NCBI GenBank assembly: GCA_003456175.1
Contig: DMPB01000051.1
Coordinates: 1-6,417, forward strand
Direction: 5' to 3'
Source of the DNA: Chitinophagaceae bacterium
GTDB taxonomy: Bacteria; Bacteroidota; Bacteroidia; Chitinophagales; Chitinophagaceae
DNA length: 6,417 nucleotides
Shown: piece after piece, positions 1-5,957 of the stretch
Numbering within the stretch: the first letter of the stretch is position 1
Layout: each line of letters begins with the position of its first letter
The notes under the pieces: model-generated
The model's database searches: none
Told to the model about the DNA's origin: nothing
What the model saw: only the letters and a program-made list of their open reading frames with translations
Position numbers and translations under genes: made by a program

Positions 1-105
1 GGTCGGGAAAGTGTAAGCTTTTTAGTTAGAGTAAAAGAATTACTCGAGAATCCAGAACTATTACTCATTGGTAAAGATCCTGTAAAAGCTTTACTTGAGC
101 TTTAA
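1..105 (+). CDS. C-terminal fragment of an unrecognised protein
   Basis: The frame is open from base 1 through 34 codons to a TAA at 103-105, and the 5' part lies outside the window. The visible residues include the stretches SFLVRVKELLENPELL and IGKDPVKALLEL. They are leucine- and charge-rich and look like a helical C-terminus. A strong intrinsic terminator follows 47 bp after the stop in the same direction, which supports this being the real end of a + strand gene. I do not recognise the family and see no motif that assigns a function. Too little is present to judge localisation or operon membership. Confidence 0.6.
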   Translation, partial: GRESVSFLVRVKELLENPELLLIGKDPVKALLEL

Positions 106-152
106 TTGATAATGTTTGGATTTTGGTTATTAGGTATCAATCTACAAATTTC

Positions 153-178
153 AACCCCGCAATTGCGGGGTTTTGTTT
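153..178 (+). terminator. Rho-independent terminator, perfect 20-bp palindrome plus T-rich tail
   Basis: Bases 153-172 read AACCCCGCAATTGCGGGGTT, a perfect palindrome that folds into an 8-bp GC-rich stem with an AATT loop (or a 10-bp fully paired cruciform arm). The T-rich tail TTTTGTTTTC overlaps and follows the right arm. It ends the gene finishing at 105. It is unusual in ending only about 15 bp before the ATG of the next gene, so it also forms the immediate 5' environment of the methyltransferase. Confidence 0.88.
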
Positions 179-187
179 TCTTTGTAT

Positions 188-1390
188 ATGGCTACAAACG
201 TACAGCACAACTTTGCACATCGTTACCTGCAATATGCAGCCGAAATTATTGAAGCATACGATGGCAAAGTTCCATTGCATTACTTTATTAAACAAAGTTT
301 TGCAAAGCAGAAGAAGTTTGGTAGCCGCGATAGAAAAGCTATTTCCCAAGTAGTATATAGCTATTACCGTGTGAGTAACGCCTTACGGCAAATGTCGTTG
401 CAGCAGGCATTACCATTGGCTTTGTTGCTTACTACAACGCCATCGCCTTTATGGGAAAGCGTAGTACCTGTAGCGTGGCATAACATTTGGCAAGGCACTC
501 CCATAGAAAAGTGGAATTGGGCACAACAACATTTTACACTTAACGCTTCTATTTTTCCGCATAGTAACTATGTTAGTACAGCGTTAGATGTGGCTGCATT
601 TAACCTCAGTCACTTACAACAACCCGATGTGTTTATTCGTATTCGTAATATAGCTAATACGCAACGTATTATACAGCAACTTACTGATCATAACATAACT
701 TTCGAAGTGCTCGATAACTGCATACGCCTACCACAGCAAACAGCAGTTGATACGATGCTAGCTATCGATAAAGATGTTGTTATTCAAGATTGGAGTAGTC
801 AGCAAGTAGCAAGTATGTTTGCCTTGGTACGAAGCAACATCACGCAAAAGAAGCAACCCATTACATGGTGGGATTGTTGTGCCGCAAGTGGCGGAAAATC
901 TATTGCTGCGTACGATTATTTTGGAAAGCAATTACAGCTTACCGCTACAGATGTTCGTAGTAGTATTTTACATAATTTAAAAAACCGTTTTTCAACTGCT
1001 GGCATTAACATTGCGAAAACATTTGTGCATAATGCAGCTACGCCAAGCTTGCCTTTTCACGAAAAGTTTGAAGTAGTTCTCGCCGATGTGCCTTGCTCTG
1101 GTTCTGGTACTTGGGGGCGAACGCCAGAGCAACTTTATTTTAGTGAGGAGGCAAGTATAGAGCAGTACCAGCAACTACAACGAAACATAGCAAACAATGT
1201 AGTCTCTAATGTAAAGCAAGGCGGTTTTTTATTATATGTTACTTGTTCTGTTTTTAGTGCCGAGAACGAACAAAATGTTCAGTATTTACTGGCTACACAT
1301 CAAAATCTTACTTTAGTAGAACAAAAATATTTCAGTGGTTATCATCACAAGGCCGATACACTTTTTGCTGCGCTAATGCAAAAGTTATAA
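188..1390 (+). CDS. RsmB/NOP-family RNA (cytosine-C5) methyltransferase
   Basis: A 400-residue class I SAM-dependent methyltransferase that puts a methyl group on C5 of a cytosine in rRNA or tRNA. Seen directly: the SAM-binding motif I as WWDCCAASGGKS (residues 227-238; the family usually has CAAPGGK, here Ser replaces Pro), motif IV DVPCSGSG with C303, and motif VI VTCSVFSAENE with C353. In this family the motif VI Cys is the nucleophile and the motif IV Cys helps release the product, and both are present. The N-terminal ~70 residues are helical and could be a reduced NusB-like RNA-binding part, as in RsmB (16S C967), but the target base cannot be read from sequence, so no symbol is given. 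I chose ATG 188; a TTG at 173 is in frame but sits in the terminator stem and tail. The gene converges with the peptidase gene, 34 bp apart. One exact copy of the dispersed 15-mer lies at 380-394, where it encodes ALRQM and holds the only CGG among 14 Arg codons. Confidence 0.93.
   Translation: MATNVQHNFAHRYLQYAAEIIEAYDGKVPLHYFIKQSFAKQKKFGSRDRKAISQVVYSYYRVSNALRQMSLQQALPLALLLTTTPSPLWESVVPVAWHNIWQGTPIEKWNWAQQHFTLNASIFPHSNYVSTALDVAAFNLSHLQQPDVFIRIRNIANTQRIIQQLTDHNITFEVLDNCIRLPQQTAVDTMLAIDKDVVIQDWSSQQVASMFALVRSNITQKKQPITWWDCCAASGGKSIAAYDYFGKQLQLTATDVRSSILHNLKNRFSTAGINIAKTFVHNAATPSLPFHEKFEVVLADVPCSGSGTWGRTPEQLYFSEEASIEQYQQLQRNIANNVVSNVKQGGFLLYVTCSVFSAENEQNVQYLLATHQNLTLVEQKYFSGYHHKADTLFAALMQKL
380..394 (-). 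repeat. Dispersed 15-mer, exact copy A
   Basis: The + strand reads GCCTTACGGCAAATG, so CATTTGCCGTAAGGC is on the minus strand. It is inside the methyltransferase gene and encodes ALRQM. It is identical over 15 bp to copies at 1997, 4781 and 4850, with unrelated flanks. Confidence 0.9.
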
Positions 1391-1405
1391 CAGCATCGCA
1401 TCCTC

Positions 1406-1420
1406 ATTTACCGTAAGGTA
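1406..1420 (+). repeat. Dispersed 15-mer, variant in convergent intergenic gap
   Basis: CATTTACCGTAAGGT differs from the exact 15-mer at two positions, G6 to A and C15 to T. These are the two bases that pair at the foot of the short stem, so pairing is kept: TACC, loop GTAA, GGTA. It is the only clear copy outside a gene, lying between the stops of the converging methyltransferase and peptidase genes. The following TATATTTTATT is T-rich, so it could also act as a weak terminator for the methyltransferase; that role is inference. Confidence 0.7.
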
Positions 1421-1424
1421 TATT

Positions 1425-3680
1425 TTATTGTTTGATGAAGCTACTTGTAAGTGTTTGATTGTTAGTATTTACTTTAATGATATAACTACCTTGCGGTAAA
1501 TGTTGTACATTTAATTGTAATGTATTATTTCCTTGCAGCGATAGGTTAGATAACTGCTGCATGATTTGTCCTTGTTGATTGTAAATGTATACCGAAAGCT
1601 TTTCGTGCAGTGGTTGATTGAGTTGCACTTGTAGTGTTTGTTGTACAGGGTTTGGATACGTATACATGGTAAGACCAACTTCTTTAGGGTTATATACCAC
1701 TATAGCACTGTATTTGAAACTATTGTCAATACCAATGGCTTTGATTCTGTAATACATAGTTTGTGTAGCAGCTGCATCGTTCCATTGATAGGTAGTGGTA
1801 AGGTTGCTTGGGGTACTACGAACATTGCCTATGGTGTTATAAGTACGACCATCGGTGCTACTTTCAATATGATAGCGTTGAACATTTACATCGTTCGCTA
1901 CCTTCCAAGTAATAACGGTTTGAGAACCCGCCTGCTTAGCATCAATGGCAATAAAGGTTGTTGGTAATGCTGTACTTTGTTTGTTGAGCGTAATCACATT
2001 TGCCGTAAGGCTATCGCTATATCGAACGGTATAAACACCATTCGGTAAGTTAGATAAGTTATTGAAACGTAATGTGTACATTTCCTCTTTTTCATACACA
2101 CCACGTATGCTGTCAACAACCACGTTATTGCTGTTAATGATGCTGATACTTGCCGTACCATCTACCTGCGCTATAAACCTCACCTGAATGGTATCATTGA
2201 AAGGGTTAGGCGTAGCCCATAGAGTTGTAGTACCATACAGTTGTTGGTTTTGTTGCGCTCTAAGTATTTGCCATGCTTTTCTGAAGTTTGGAATGCCATA
2301 GCCAAAGCGGTCGTTAGGCGTATTATAGCGGTCGCTACTACGATATACTGCGTTTAAAATAGCCATGTTATTAAACTCAGGGAAGGCCTGCCACAAGCAA
2401 GCAATTAAGCCAGCAATATTCGGATTGCTAAAACTGGTGCCATTATTGGTAACAGCAGTGGTGGTACCTGCAACAATGGTATTGCGACCAACACTTGTAA
2501 TATTAGGTTTTATCTTACCCGGATAGCCCCAACTACTAAAACTAGCAATCACACCAAGTGTATCCATTGCTGCAACTGCACATACACTATCGGCATCGGC
2601 AGGAAAGCCAATGTAGCGCCATGTTTGTGCTCCGCTATTGCCTGCACTGTTCATAACAATCATTCCTTTTTTTGCCGCAAGGCTGGCGCCTTGTGTTACC
2701 ATAGCGGTATTGTTATAAAAGTTGCTATAGGTGTAGTTAAAGCGAGCATCATCAAAATCAATGTAGCCAAGGCTGCTGCTTATCATATCGGCCCCTGAAC
2801 TATCTGCAAATTCGGCACCTACTACCCAGTTAAATTCTTCGATAGGGTATTCGCTGTTAGCATTTTCAGTACGCAACAACCAAAAGCTTGCTTTGGGGCT
2901 GGTACCTACCATTTCGCCGGGCCAATTAGCAGCCATATTACTTAGGCATTGGCGGCCATGGCTGTCATCTTCATTAACACTATTATCGAAATCAACAAAG
3001 TCGCGAACACCTAAAATGCGATTTTCTATTCTGACACTATCAAAGGCTCTGATGGTTAGGTATCTATCGAAGCCAGCATCTTGCACTGCAATAACAATAC
3101 CATCGCCGCGAAAGCCTTTGTTATGTAAATATTCGCCTTGGTGTATTCGAACTTGAGCATTGGCTTTAAAGTAGTTGTAGTAATTACCTGTTGTGTTTTC
3201 TGTTCTGTTGGCTGTAAGTACTTGTGGGGTTGGGTAACCCTCGCCTTCAAATTTACTCATCCAAAATCTTGATACTTGTGTGCTTGGTGCCGGACGCAAG
3301 CCAATATCGGTACTTGATTGAACAAAGGGAAGGTTGTTGACACGTTGCACCGTGGCAGCATCGGTACAGCGTATAAGAATGGCATTTAGCCACTTACTAC
3401 TACTTAATAATTGTACATTACCTTGTGCTAAAACACTGTCTATATAACGTTGTGTAACAGGTAAGTCGGTGCTATCTATACTAATGTTATAACGTGTACG
3501 GCGTTGTATTGCCTTGTTCGATAAATAAGTACTTGGGTTTTGTAATGTGCCGCTTGTGCCAGCTTTATTCTTAAAGCGAACTACCAGTTTGGGCAATTGG
3601 GCATGCACGTTTATACTGCTCATACAAGCGATAGCAATGCACAAAAAACTTATACCACGCATCAAGGCCTTTACACACAT
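1425..3680 (-). CDS. Secreted S8-family subtilisin-like serine peptidase with T9SS C-terminal sorting domain
   Basis: A 751-residue secreted protease. The N-terminus has a Sec signal peptide (MRGISFLCIAIACMSS, probable cleavage after NVHA near residue 27). The catalytic triad is visible: D201 in VIAVQDAGFD, H241 in DDSHG, S416 in NNGTSFSNPNIAG, with N348 of NSAGNSG as the probable oxyanion Asn. Residues ~29-130 resemble an inhibitor-like prodomain. After the peptidase domain (~190-475) come a PNPFNDTI...LPNGVYTVRYSD segment (~486-567) that itself looks like a sorting domain, an Fn3-like segment (~571-665), and a terminal T9SS type A domain (~670-751: YPNPVQQTLQVQL...LPQGSYIIKV). T9SS substrates cross the outer membrane and are released or anchored at the cell surface. 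The gene begins 9 bp after the lipoprotein stop, so co-transcription is likely. An alternative start is M7 (ATG at 3660-3662), which gives an equally good signal peptide. Natural substrate unknown. Confidence 0.93.
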   Translation of the reverse strand: MCVKALMRGISFLCIAIACMSSINVHAQLPKLVVRFKNKAGTSGTLQNPSTYLSNKAIQRRTRYNISIDSTDLPVTQRYIDSVLAQGNVQLLSSSKWLNAILIRCTDAATVQRVNNLPFVQSSTDIGLRPAPSTQVSRFWMSKFEGEGYPTPQVLTANRTENTTGNYYNYFKANAQVRIHQGEYLHNKGFRGDGIVIAVQDAGFDRYLTIRAFDSVRIENRILGVRDFVDFDNSVNEDDSHGRQCLSNMAANWPGEMVGTSPKASFWLLRTENANSEYPIEEFNWVVGAEFADSSGADMISSSLGYIDFDDARFNYTYSNFYNNTAMVTQGASLAAKKGMIVMNSAGNSGAQTWRYIGFPADADSVCAVAAMDTLGVIASFSSWGYPGKIKPNITSVGRNTIVAGTTTAVTNNGTSFSNPNIAGLIACLWQAFPEFNNMAILNAVYRSSDRYNTPNDRFGYGIPNFRKAWQILRAQQNQQLYGTTTLWATPNPFNDTIQVRFIAQVDGTASISIINSNNVVVDSIRGVYEKEEMYTLRFNNLSNLPNGVYTVRYSDSLTANVITLNKQSTALPTTFIAIDAKQAGSQTVITWKVANDVNVQRYHIESSTDGRTYNTIGNVRSTPSNLTTTYQWNDAAATQTMYYRIKAIGIDNSFKYSAIVVYNPKEVGLTMYTYPNPVQQTLQVQLNQPLHEKLSVYIYNQQGQIMQQLSNLSLQGNNTLQLNVQHLPQGSYIIKVNTNNQTLTSSFIKQ
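1488..1502 (-). repeat. Dispersed 15-mer, variant with GCAA loop
   Basis: The minus strand reads CATTTACCGCAAGGT, three changes from the exact 15-mer. Two are the paired G-C to A-T change also seen at 1406, and one turns the loop from GTAA to GCAA. It encodes HLPQG in the T9SS domain, a common protein motif there, so part of the match may be protein-driven. Confidence 0.5.
1997..2011 (+). repeat. Dispersed 15-mer, exact copy B
   Basis: CATTTGCCGTAAGGC on the + strand, inside the minus-strand peptidase gene. Here the coding strand is read in a different frame from the other exact copies (SLTAN rather than ALRQM), which shows that conservation is at nucleotide level. Confidence 0.9.
2669..2683 (+). 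repeat. Dispersed 15-mer, degenerate copy
   Basis: TTTTTGCCGCAAGGC matches the exact 15-mer at 12 of 15 positions; the stem GCC/GGC is intact and the loop is GCAA. It lies inside the peptidase gene, encoding SLAAKK. It is weaker than the other copies because the CATTT lead is partly lost. Confidence 0.4.
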
Positions 3681-3689
3681 AGCGCCAAA

Positions 3690-4433
3690 TTATTTGTAGT
3701 TAATTAAGTTGAGTTTGATGCCATAAGTACCTGATTCGTAGCCAGGGGCGGGGCTTGTTTGCCAGGTATAATGCAAAAATTCTTTATAAATCAGTCCAAC
3801 ATTCTTACCGTACACTTCCATGCTGTAATCTTTTTGTTGGAAGTTGTTCGGGTCAAATGGGCCGGGCGGACTAGTTTCATCTCGTTGCATTACGGTTACA
3901 GTGCTATCAATAACACCTTTACGAGTAGTGTAGGGCGCTAATACATTTACGTAAGTGTAATCCCATCCGTCCAAATATTTATAGCTGCTATTGATACTGC
4001 GTGTGTCGATGTAGCTATTGCCCTTCCAACTGAAGCCCTCTGTAATTACTTTATGCAGTTTAATAAAACGCAGGTTATCTTCTATGTATTCAACATTATT
4101 GTCTCTAAATACTACTTGTATCGTAGTTCGGTATTGCCAAGCTTGCGTACCTAAAGTATCTCTAATATGCCTGTGTAGTGTGTAAGCGACATTGCCTTGT
4201 GCATCGGTACCACTACTTACAACACTATCTCTGCACTGATATCTTTTAATTACAAAGGTGCTGCCAAAACTAGGCACCACTGTACTATCTAAACGGTAAA
4301 ACCAAACTTTGCCCAACGTAACGTTAGCCATATTTGCTAATGTTGGTACATCGAGCGTTTCGGTTGATTTGCTACACGATGTAGCACCTATTACAACGCC
4401 AACGATACAAGCCAATAAAAATCTACACTTCAT
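3690..4433 (-). CDS. Hypothetical outer-envelope lipoprotein
   Basis: A 247-residue predicted lipoprotein of unknown function. From ATG 4433 the N-terminus is MKCRFLLACIVGVVIGATSC: one basic pair, a hydrophobic core and a lipobox ending in C20, the expected lipidation site for signal peptidase II. The mature part is rich in Tyr, Trp, Thr and Asp (for example WKGNSYIDT and WDYTYVNV), which suggests a beta-rich extracytoplasmic domain; it has no recognised enzyme motif. It reminds me of an uncharacterised lipoprotein family in Chitinophagaceae, from memory and unchecked. The frame stays open upstream to an ATG at 4568, but that start would overlap the upstream gene and bury the signal peptide. 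The stop is 9 bp before the peptidase start, so the two probably form one transcript and may act together at the cell surface; that link is inference. Confidence 0.85.
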   Translation of the reverse strand: MKCRFLLACIVGVVIGATSCSKSTETLDVPTLANMANVTLGKVWFYRLDSTVVPSFGSTFVIKRYQCRDSVVSSGTDAQGNVAYTLHRHIRDTLGTQAWQYRTTIQVVFRDNNVEYIEDNLRFIKLHKVITEGFSWKGNSYIDTRSINSSYKYLDGWDYTYVNVLAPYTTRKGVIDSTVTVMQRDETSPPGPFDPNNFQQKDYSMEVYGKNVGLIYKEFLHYTWQTSPAPGYESGTYGIKLNLINYK

Positions 4434-4498
4434 ACTTGGCAAGATAGTTAAAAGCAGCATTGTGTTGCTTGATTTTATAAGAAAAGATAGGGTTACTA

Positions 4499-5200
4499 CT
4501 AACTTATGTAAATGAGGAGTAGTGTAAGCCCCACAAGTGTTGCAACACCGCCGAGTAGTAACAACCAACGACCACTTTGTACGCTACCAGCATCGTATAC
4601 TTGTACAGTAGTTCCGTTCGGCAATGTTTTGGTGCTATACAATAAAAGCGCTCCGGCCAAGCTACCAATGATTCCTAATGCAAATGATAGTGCAGGCGAC
4701 CACATCAAATACAGAACACCCAAAGCTGCAAATAACCAACTTAGGGTAAGTTTTACTGTGTTGGCCTTTTTCGGAGTCGCCATTTGCCGTAAGGCTTGCT
4801 GTTTGTAGTTATTCAACATTTCATCAGTATATACGTAGCCTTGTAGTTGCATTTGCCGTAAGGCATACGCATATACTTCGGCCGACCAACTGTAGGGTGT
4901 TTCAATAATTTGTTGCCATTCTGCGGCGTTATAGTCTGTGAATTCGTTCGGAAGCGCCTGATCGTTAGGTTGCGATGCAAGCACATGTTCTGCTGCTTCA
5001 AAATGCATGGTCGGTAATAACACATGAAACGGACTTTCAAAAATTTCACCTACATACACTTTATCGAGGTGAGGTTTTTGTTCTTGTACCCTTACGGGCA
5101 AATGATTGGCCGCGAGTAAAGCAACTAATGCCTCGGCAGCCTCATGGGTGGGTAGCTGCCTGAAACTAGCCCAATCGGTATGATTTGATGTTGTGTTCAT
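4499..5200 (-). CDS. Membrane protein with DUF2007-like N-terminal domain
   Basis: A 233-residue protein of unknown function. The N-terminal ~75 residues (WASFRQLPTHEAAEALVALLAANHLPVRV...FHVLLP) look like the DUF2007 'putative signal-transducing' fold: a strand, a helix covering the AEALVALL stretch, then a strand, ending in a short helix. This is judged by eye. A helical middle part (~90-145) follows. Three probable membrane helices are at ~149-168, ~169-189 and ~211-232, the last nearly reaching the C-terminus. It is the first gene of the minus-strand cluster, 65 bp upstream of the lipoprotein, and is divergent from accB. The peptide ALRQM appears twice (113-117 and 136-140) because two exact copies of the dispersed 15-mer fall in the same frame; these hold both CGG codons among its five Arg codons. 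A membrane sensor or scaffold role is possible but unsupported. Confidence 0.82.
   Translation of the reverse strand: MNTTSNHTDWASFRQLPTHEAAEALVALLAANHLPVRVQEQKPHLDKVYVGEIFESPFHVLLPTMHFEAAEHVLASQPNDQALPNEFTDYNAAEWQQIIETPYSWSAEVYAYALRQMQLQGYVYTDEMLNNYKQQALRQMATPKKANTVKLTLSWLFAALGVLYLMWSPALSFALGIIGSLAGALLLYSTKTLPNGTTVQVYDAGSVQSGRWLLLLGGVATLVGLTLLLIYIS
4781..4795 (+). repeat. Dispersed 15-mer, exact copy C
   Basis: CATTTGCCGTAAGGC on the + strand within the minus-strand membrane-protein gene, encoding ALRQM at residues 136-140. It lies 69 bp from copy D. Confidence 0.9.
4850..4864 (+). repeat. Dispersed 15-mer, exact copy D
   Basis: CATTTGCCGTAAGGC on the + strand, encoding ALRQM at residues 113-117 of the membrane protein. 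With the next base, the stem extends to TGCC, loop GTAA, GGCA. Confidence 0.9.
5089..5104 (-). repeat. Dispersed 15-mer, variant with lengthened stem
   Basis: The minus strand reads CATTTGCCCGTAAGGG. Relative to the exact copies there is one extra C before the GTAA loop and a G in place of the final C, so the stem becomes CCC/GGG, extended by a G-T wobble and a T-A pair. It encodes HLPVR in the N-terminal domain of the membrane protein. Confidence 0.55.
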
Positions 5201-5336
5201 GCACTTTGATTGGATAGGCCGAAAATTCGATTTGCTTAGTTTTTTGATGAAAATGGGCAGATTTCCCTATTTTGCCCCACATTTTCGAGTTCTTTTGCTG
5301 TTAAAACGTGTTAAAACCCCAATTAAACTTTGCTAT
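5201..5336. promoter_or_regulatory. Divergent intergenic region between the membrane-protein cluster and accB
   Basis: These 136 bp must hold the promoters or leaders of two divergent transcripts. The region is AT-rich with no clear Shine-Dalgarno sequence before either ATG, which is usual in Bacteroidota. No exact TAnnTTTG minus-7 box with a properly spaced TTG was found on either strand. The closest on the accB side is TAAACTTTG (5324-5332), whose spacer is one base too long. A bulged hairpin lies at 5250-5273. Confidence 0.5.
5250..5273. other. Bulged inverted repeat in the divergent region
   Basis: AAAATGGG (5250-5257) can pair with CCC-T-ATTTT (5265-5273): eight base pairs with a single T bulge and a 7-nt loop (CAGATTT). 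It could be an operator or a leader hairpin upstream of accB. It has no T-run placed as expected for a terminator. AT-rich arms make chance pairing possible. Confidence 0.3.
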
Positions 5337-5828
5337 ATGGATTTGAAACAAATTCACGAGCTTATCAAAATTATCAATAAAAGTAATATTGGTGAGATAA
5401 GCATTGAGGACAAAGACGGAAAGGTAACCATCAAGCAGAAAGAAGATGCTACCGTTACTGTTGCAGCTCCTAGCCAACAAGTGTTTCATGTGCCAGCCGC
5501 ACAACCCGCTGCTGCTCCTGCACCAGCCCCCGCAGCCGCAGCGCCCGCTGCACCTGCTGCAGCTCCAGCTGCTCCAAAAGCTGCCGATAATTTAATTACC
5601 ATTAAAAGTCCGATGATTGGTACTTTCTATCGTCGTTCATCGCCAGATAAACCGCCATTTGTAGAGGTAGGAACAGAAGTTGCTCCTGGCAAAGTGGTAT
5701 GTATCATTGAAGCAATGAAGTTGTTTAATGAAATTGAAAGCGAAGTAAAAGGTAAGATTGTAAAAGTATTGGTAGACGATGCTAGTCCGGTAGAATACGA
5801 TCAGCCTTTATTCTTAGTAGAGCCATAA
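5337..5828 (+). CDS. accB: Biotin carboxyl carrier protein of acetyl-CoA carboxylase
   Basis: A 163-residue cytoplasmic carrier. Biotin attached to its lysine is carboxylated by AccC, and the carboxyl group then passes to acetyl-CoA, giving malonyl-CoA for fatty acid synthesis. Order of parts: an N-terminal AccB helix region (MDLKQIHELIKIINKSNIGE, residues 1-~35), a Pro/Ala-rich flexible linker (~52-80), then the biotinyl domain (~85-163). The biotinylation motif is IIEAMKLFNEIE with K128 as the modified residue. The 'SPMIGTFYRRSSPDKPPFVEVG' stretch with the protruding-thumb region is typical of true AccB. Length fits the family (~155-165). ATG 5337 gives the canonical N-terminus; the frame is open back to 5193, but the added residues are unlike AccB. 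accC follows after 129 bp in the same direction. The linker is locally GC-rich because of GCN/CCN codons, which is normal. Confidence 0.96.
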   Translation: MDLKQIHELIKIINKSNIGEISIEDKDGKVTIKQKEDATVTVAAPSQQVFHVPAAQPAAAPAPAPAAAAPAAPAAAPAAPKAADNLITIKSPMIGTFYRRSSPDKPPFVEVGTEVAPGKVVCIIEAMKLFNEIESEVKGKIVKVLVDDASPVEYDQPLFLVEP

Positions 5829-5957
5829 CCAATTGACTACATCGGTTGGTAGTTTAATACTACTAGCTTGGATTGCATGTTTCTCGTGTGTTGCAGGTTG
5901 GTTGTTGTAGCACCGTGCGGCAAGTTGTTCATTTTCTAATAGTCAAATTGAAATACT
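5829..5957 (+). other. accB-accC intergenic spacer
   Basis: A 129-bp gap with no coding frame that I can support. It has a weak small hairpin, GTAGT (5849-5853), loop TTAAT, ACTAC (5859-5863), without a T-run, so it is not a convincing terminator. CCGTGCGGCAAG near 5913-5924 is a faint match to the dispersed 15-mer but has lost the loop consensus. Co-transcription of accB and accC is the usual arrangement; the gap is somewhat long for it. Confidence 0.4.

Noticed and set aside
110..118. TAATGTTTG and, at 5324-5332, TAAACTTTG as Bacteroidota minus-7 boxes
   Set aside because: Both have a three-base instead of two-base gap in TAnnTTTG and no TTG at the usual 19-21 bp distance.
173..187. TTG at 173 as start of the methyltransferase
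   Set aside because: It overlaps the terminator stem edge and tail; the ATG at 188 gives a normal N-terminus.
992..3250. Small ORFs opposite or inside the methyltransferase and peptidase genes
   Set aside because: They are out-of-frame shadows of strong genes, with no recognisable motifs or own regulatory signals.
4434..4568. Longer start (ATG 4568) for the lipoprotein
   Set aside because: It overlaps the upstream membrane-protein gene and hides a clear lipoprotein signal peptide beginning at ATG 4433.
5193..5336. Upstream in-frame starts for accB
   Set aside because: The extra 48 residues do not resemble AccB and cover the divergent promoter region; MDLKQIHELI is the family's usual start.
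5907..5930. CCGTGCGGCAAGTTG as another copy of the dispersed 15-mer
   Set aside because: Only about 10 of 14 positions match, and the GYAA loop and CATTT lead are lost.
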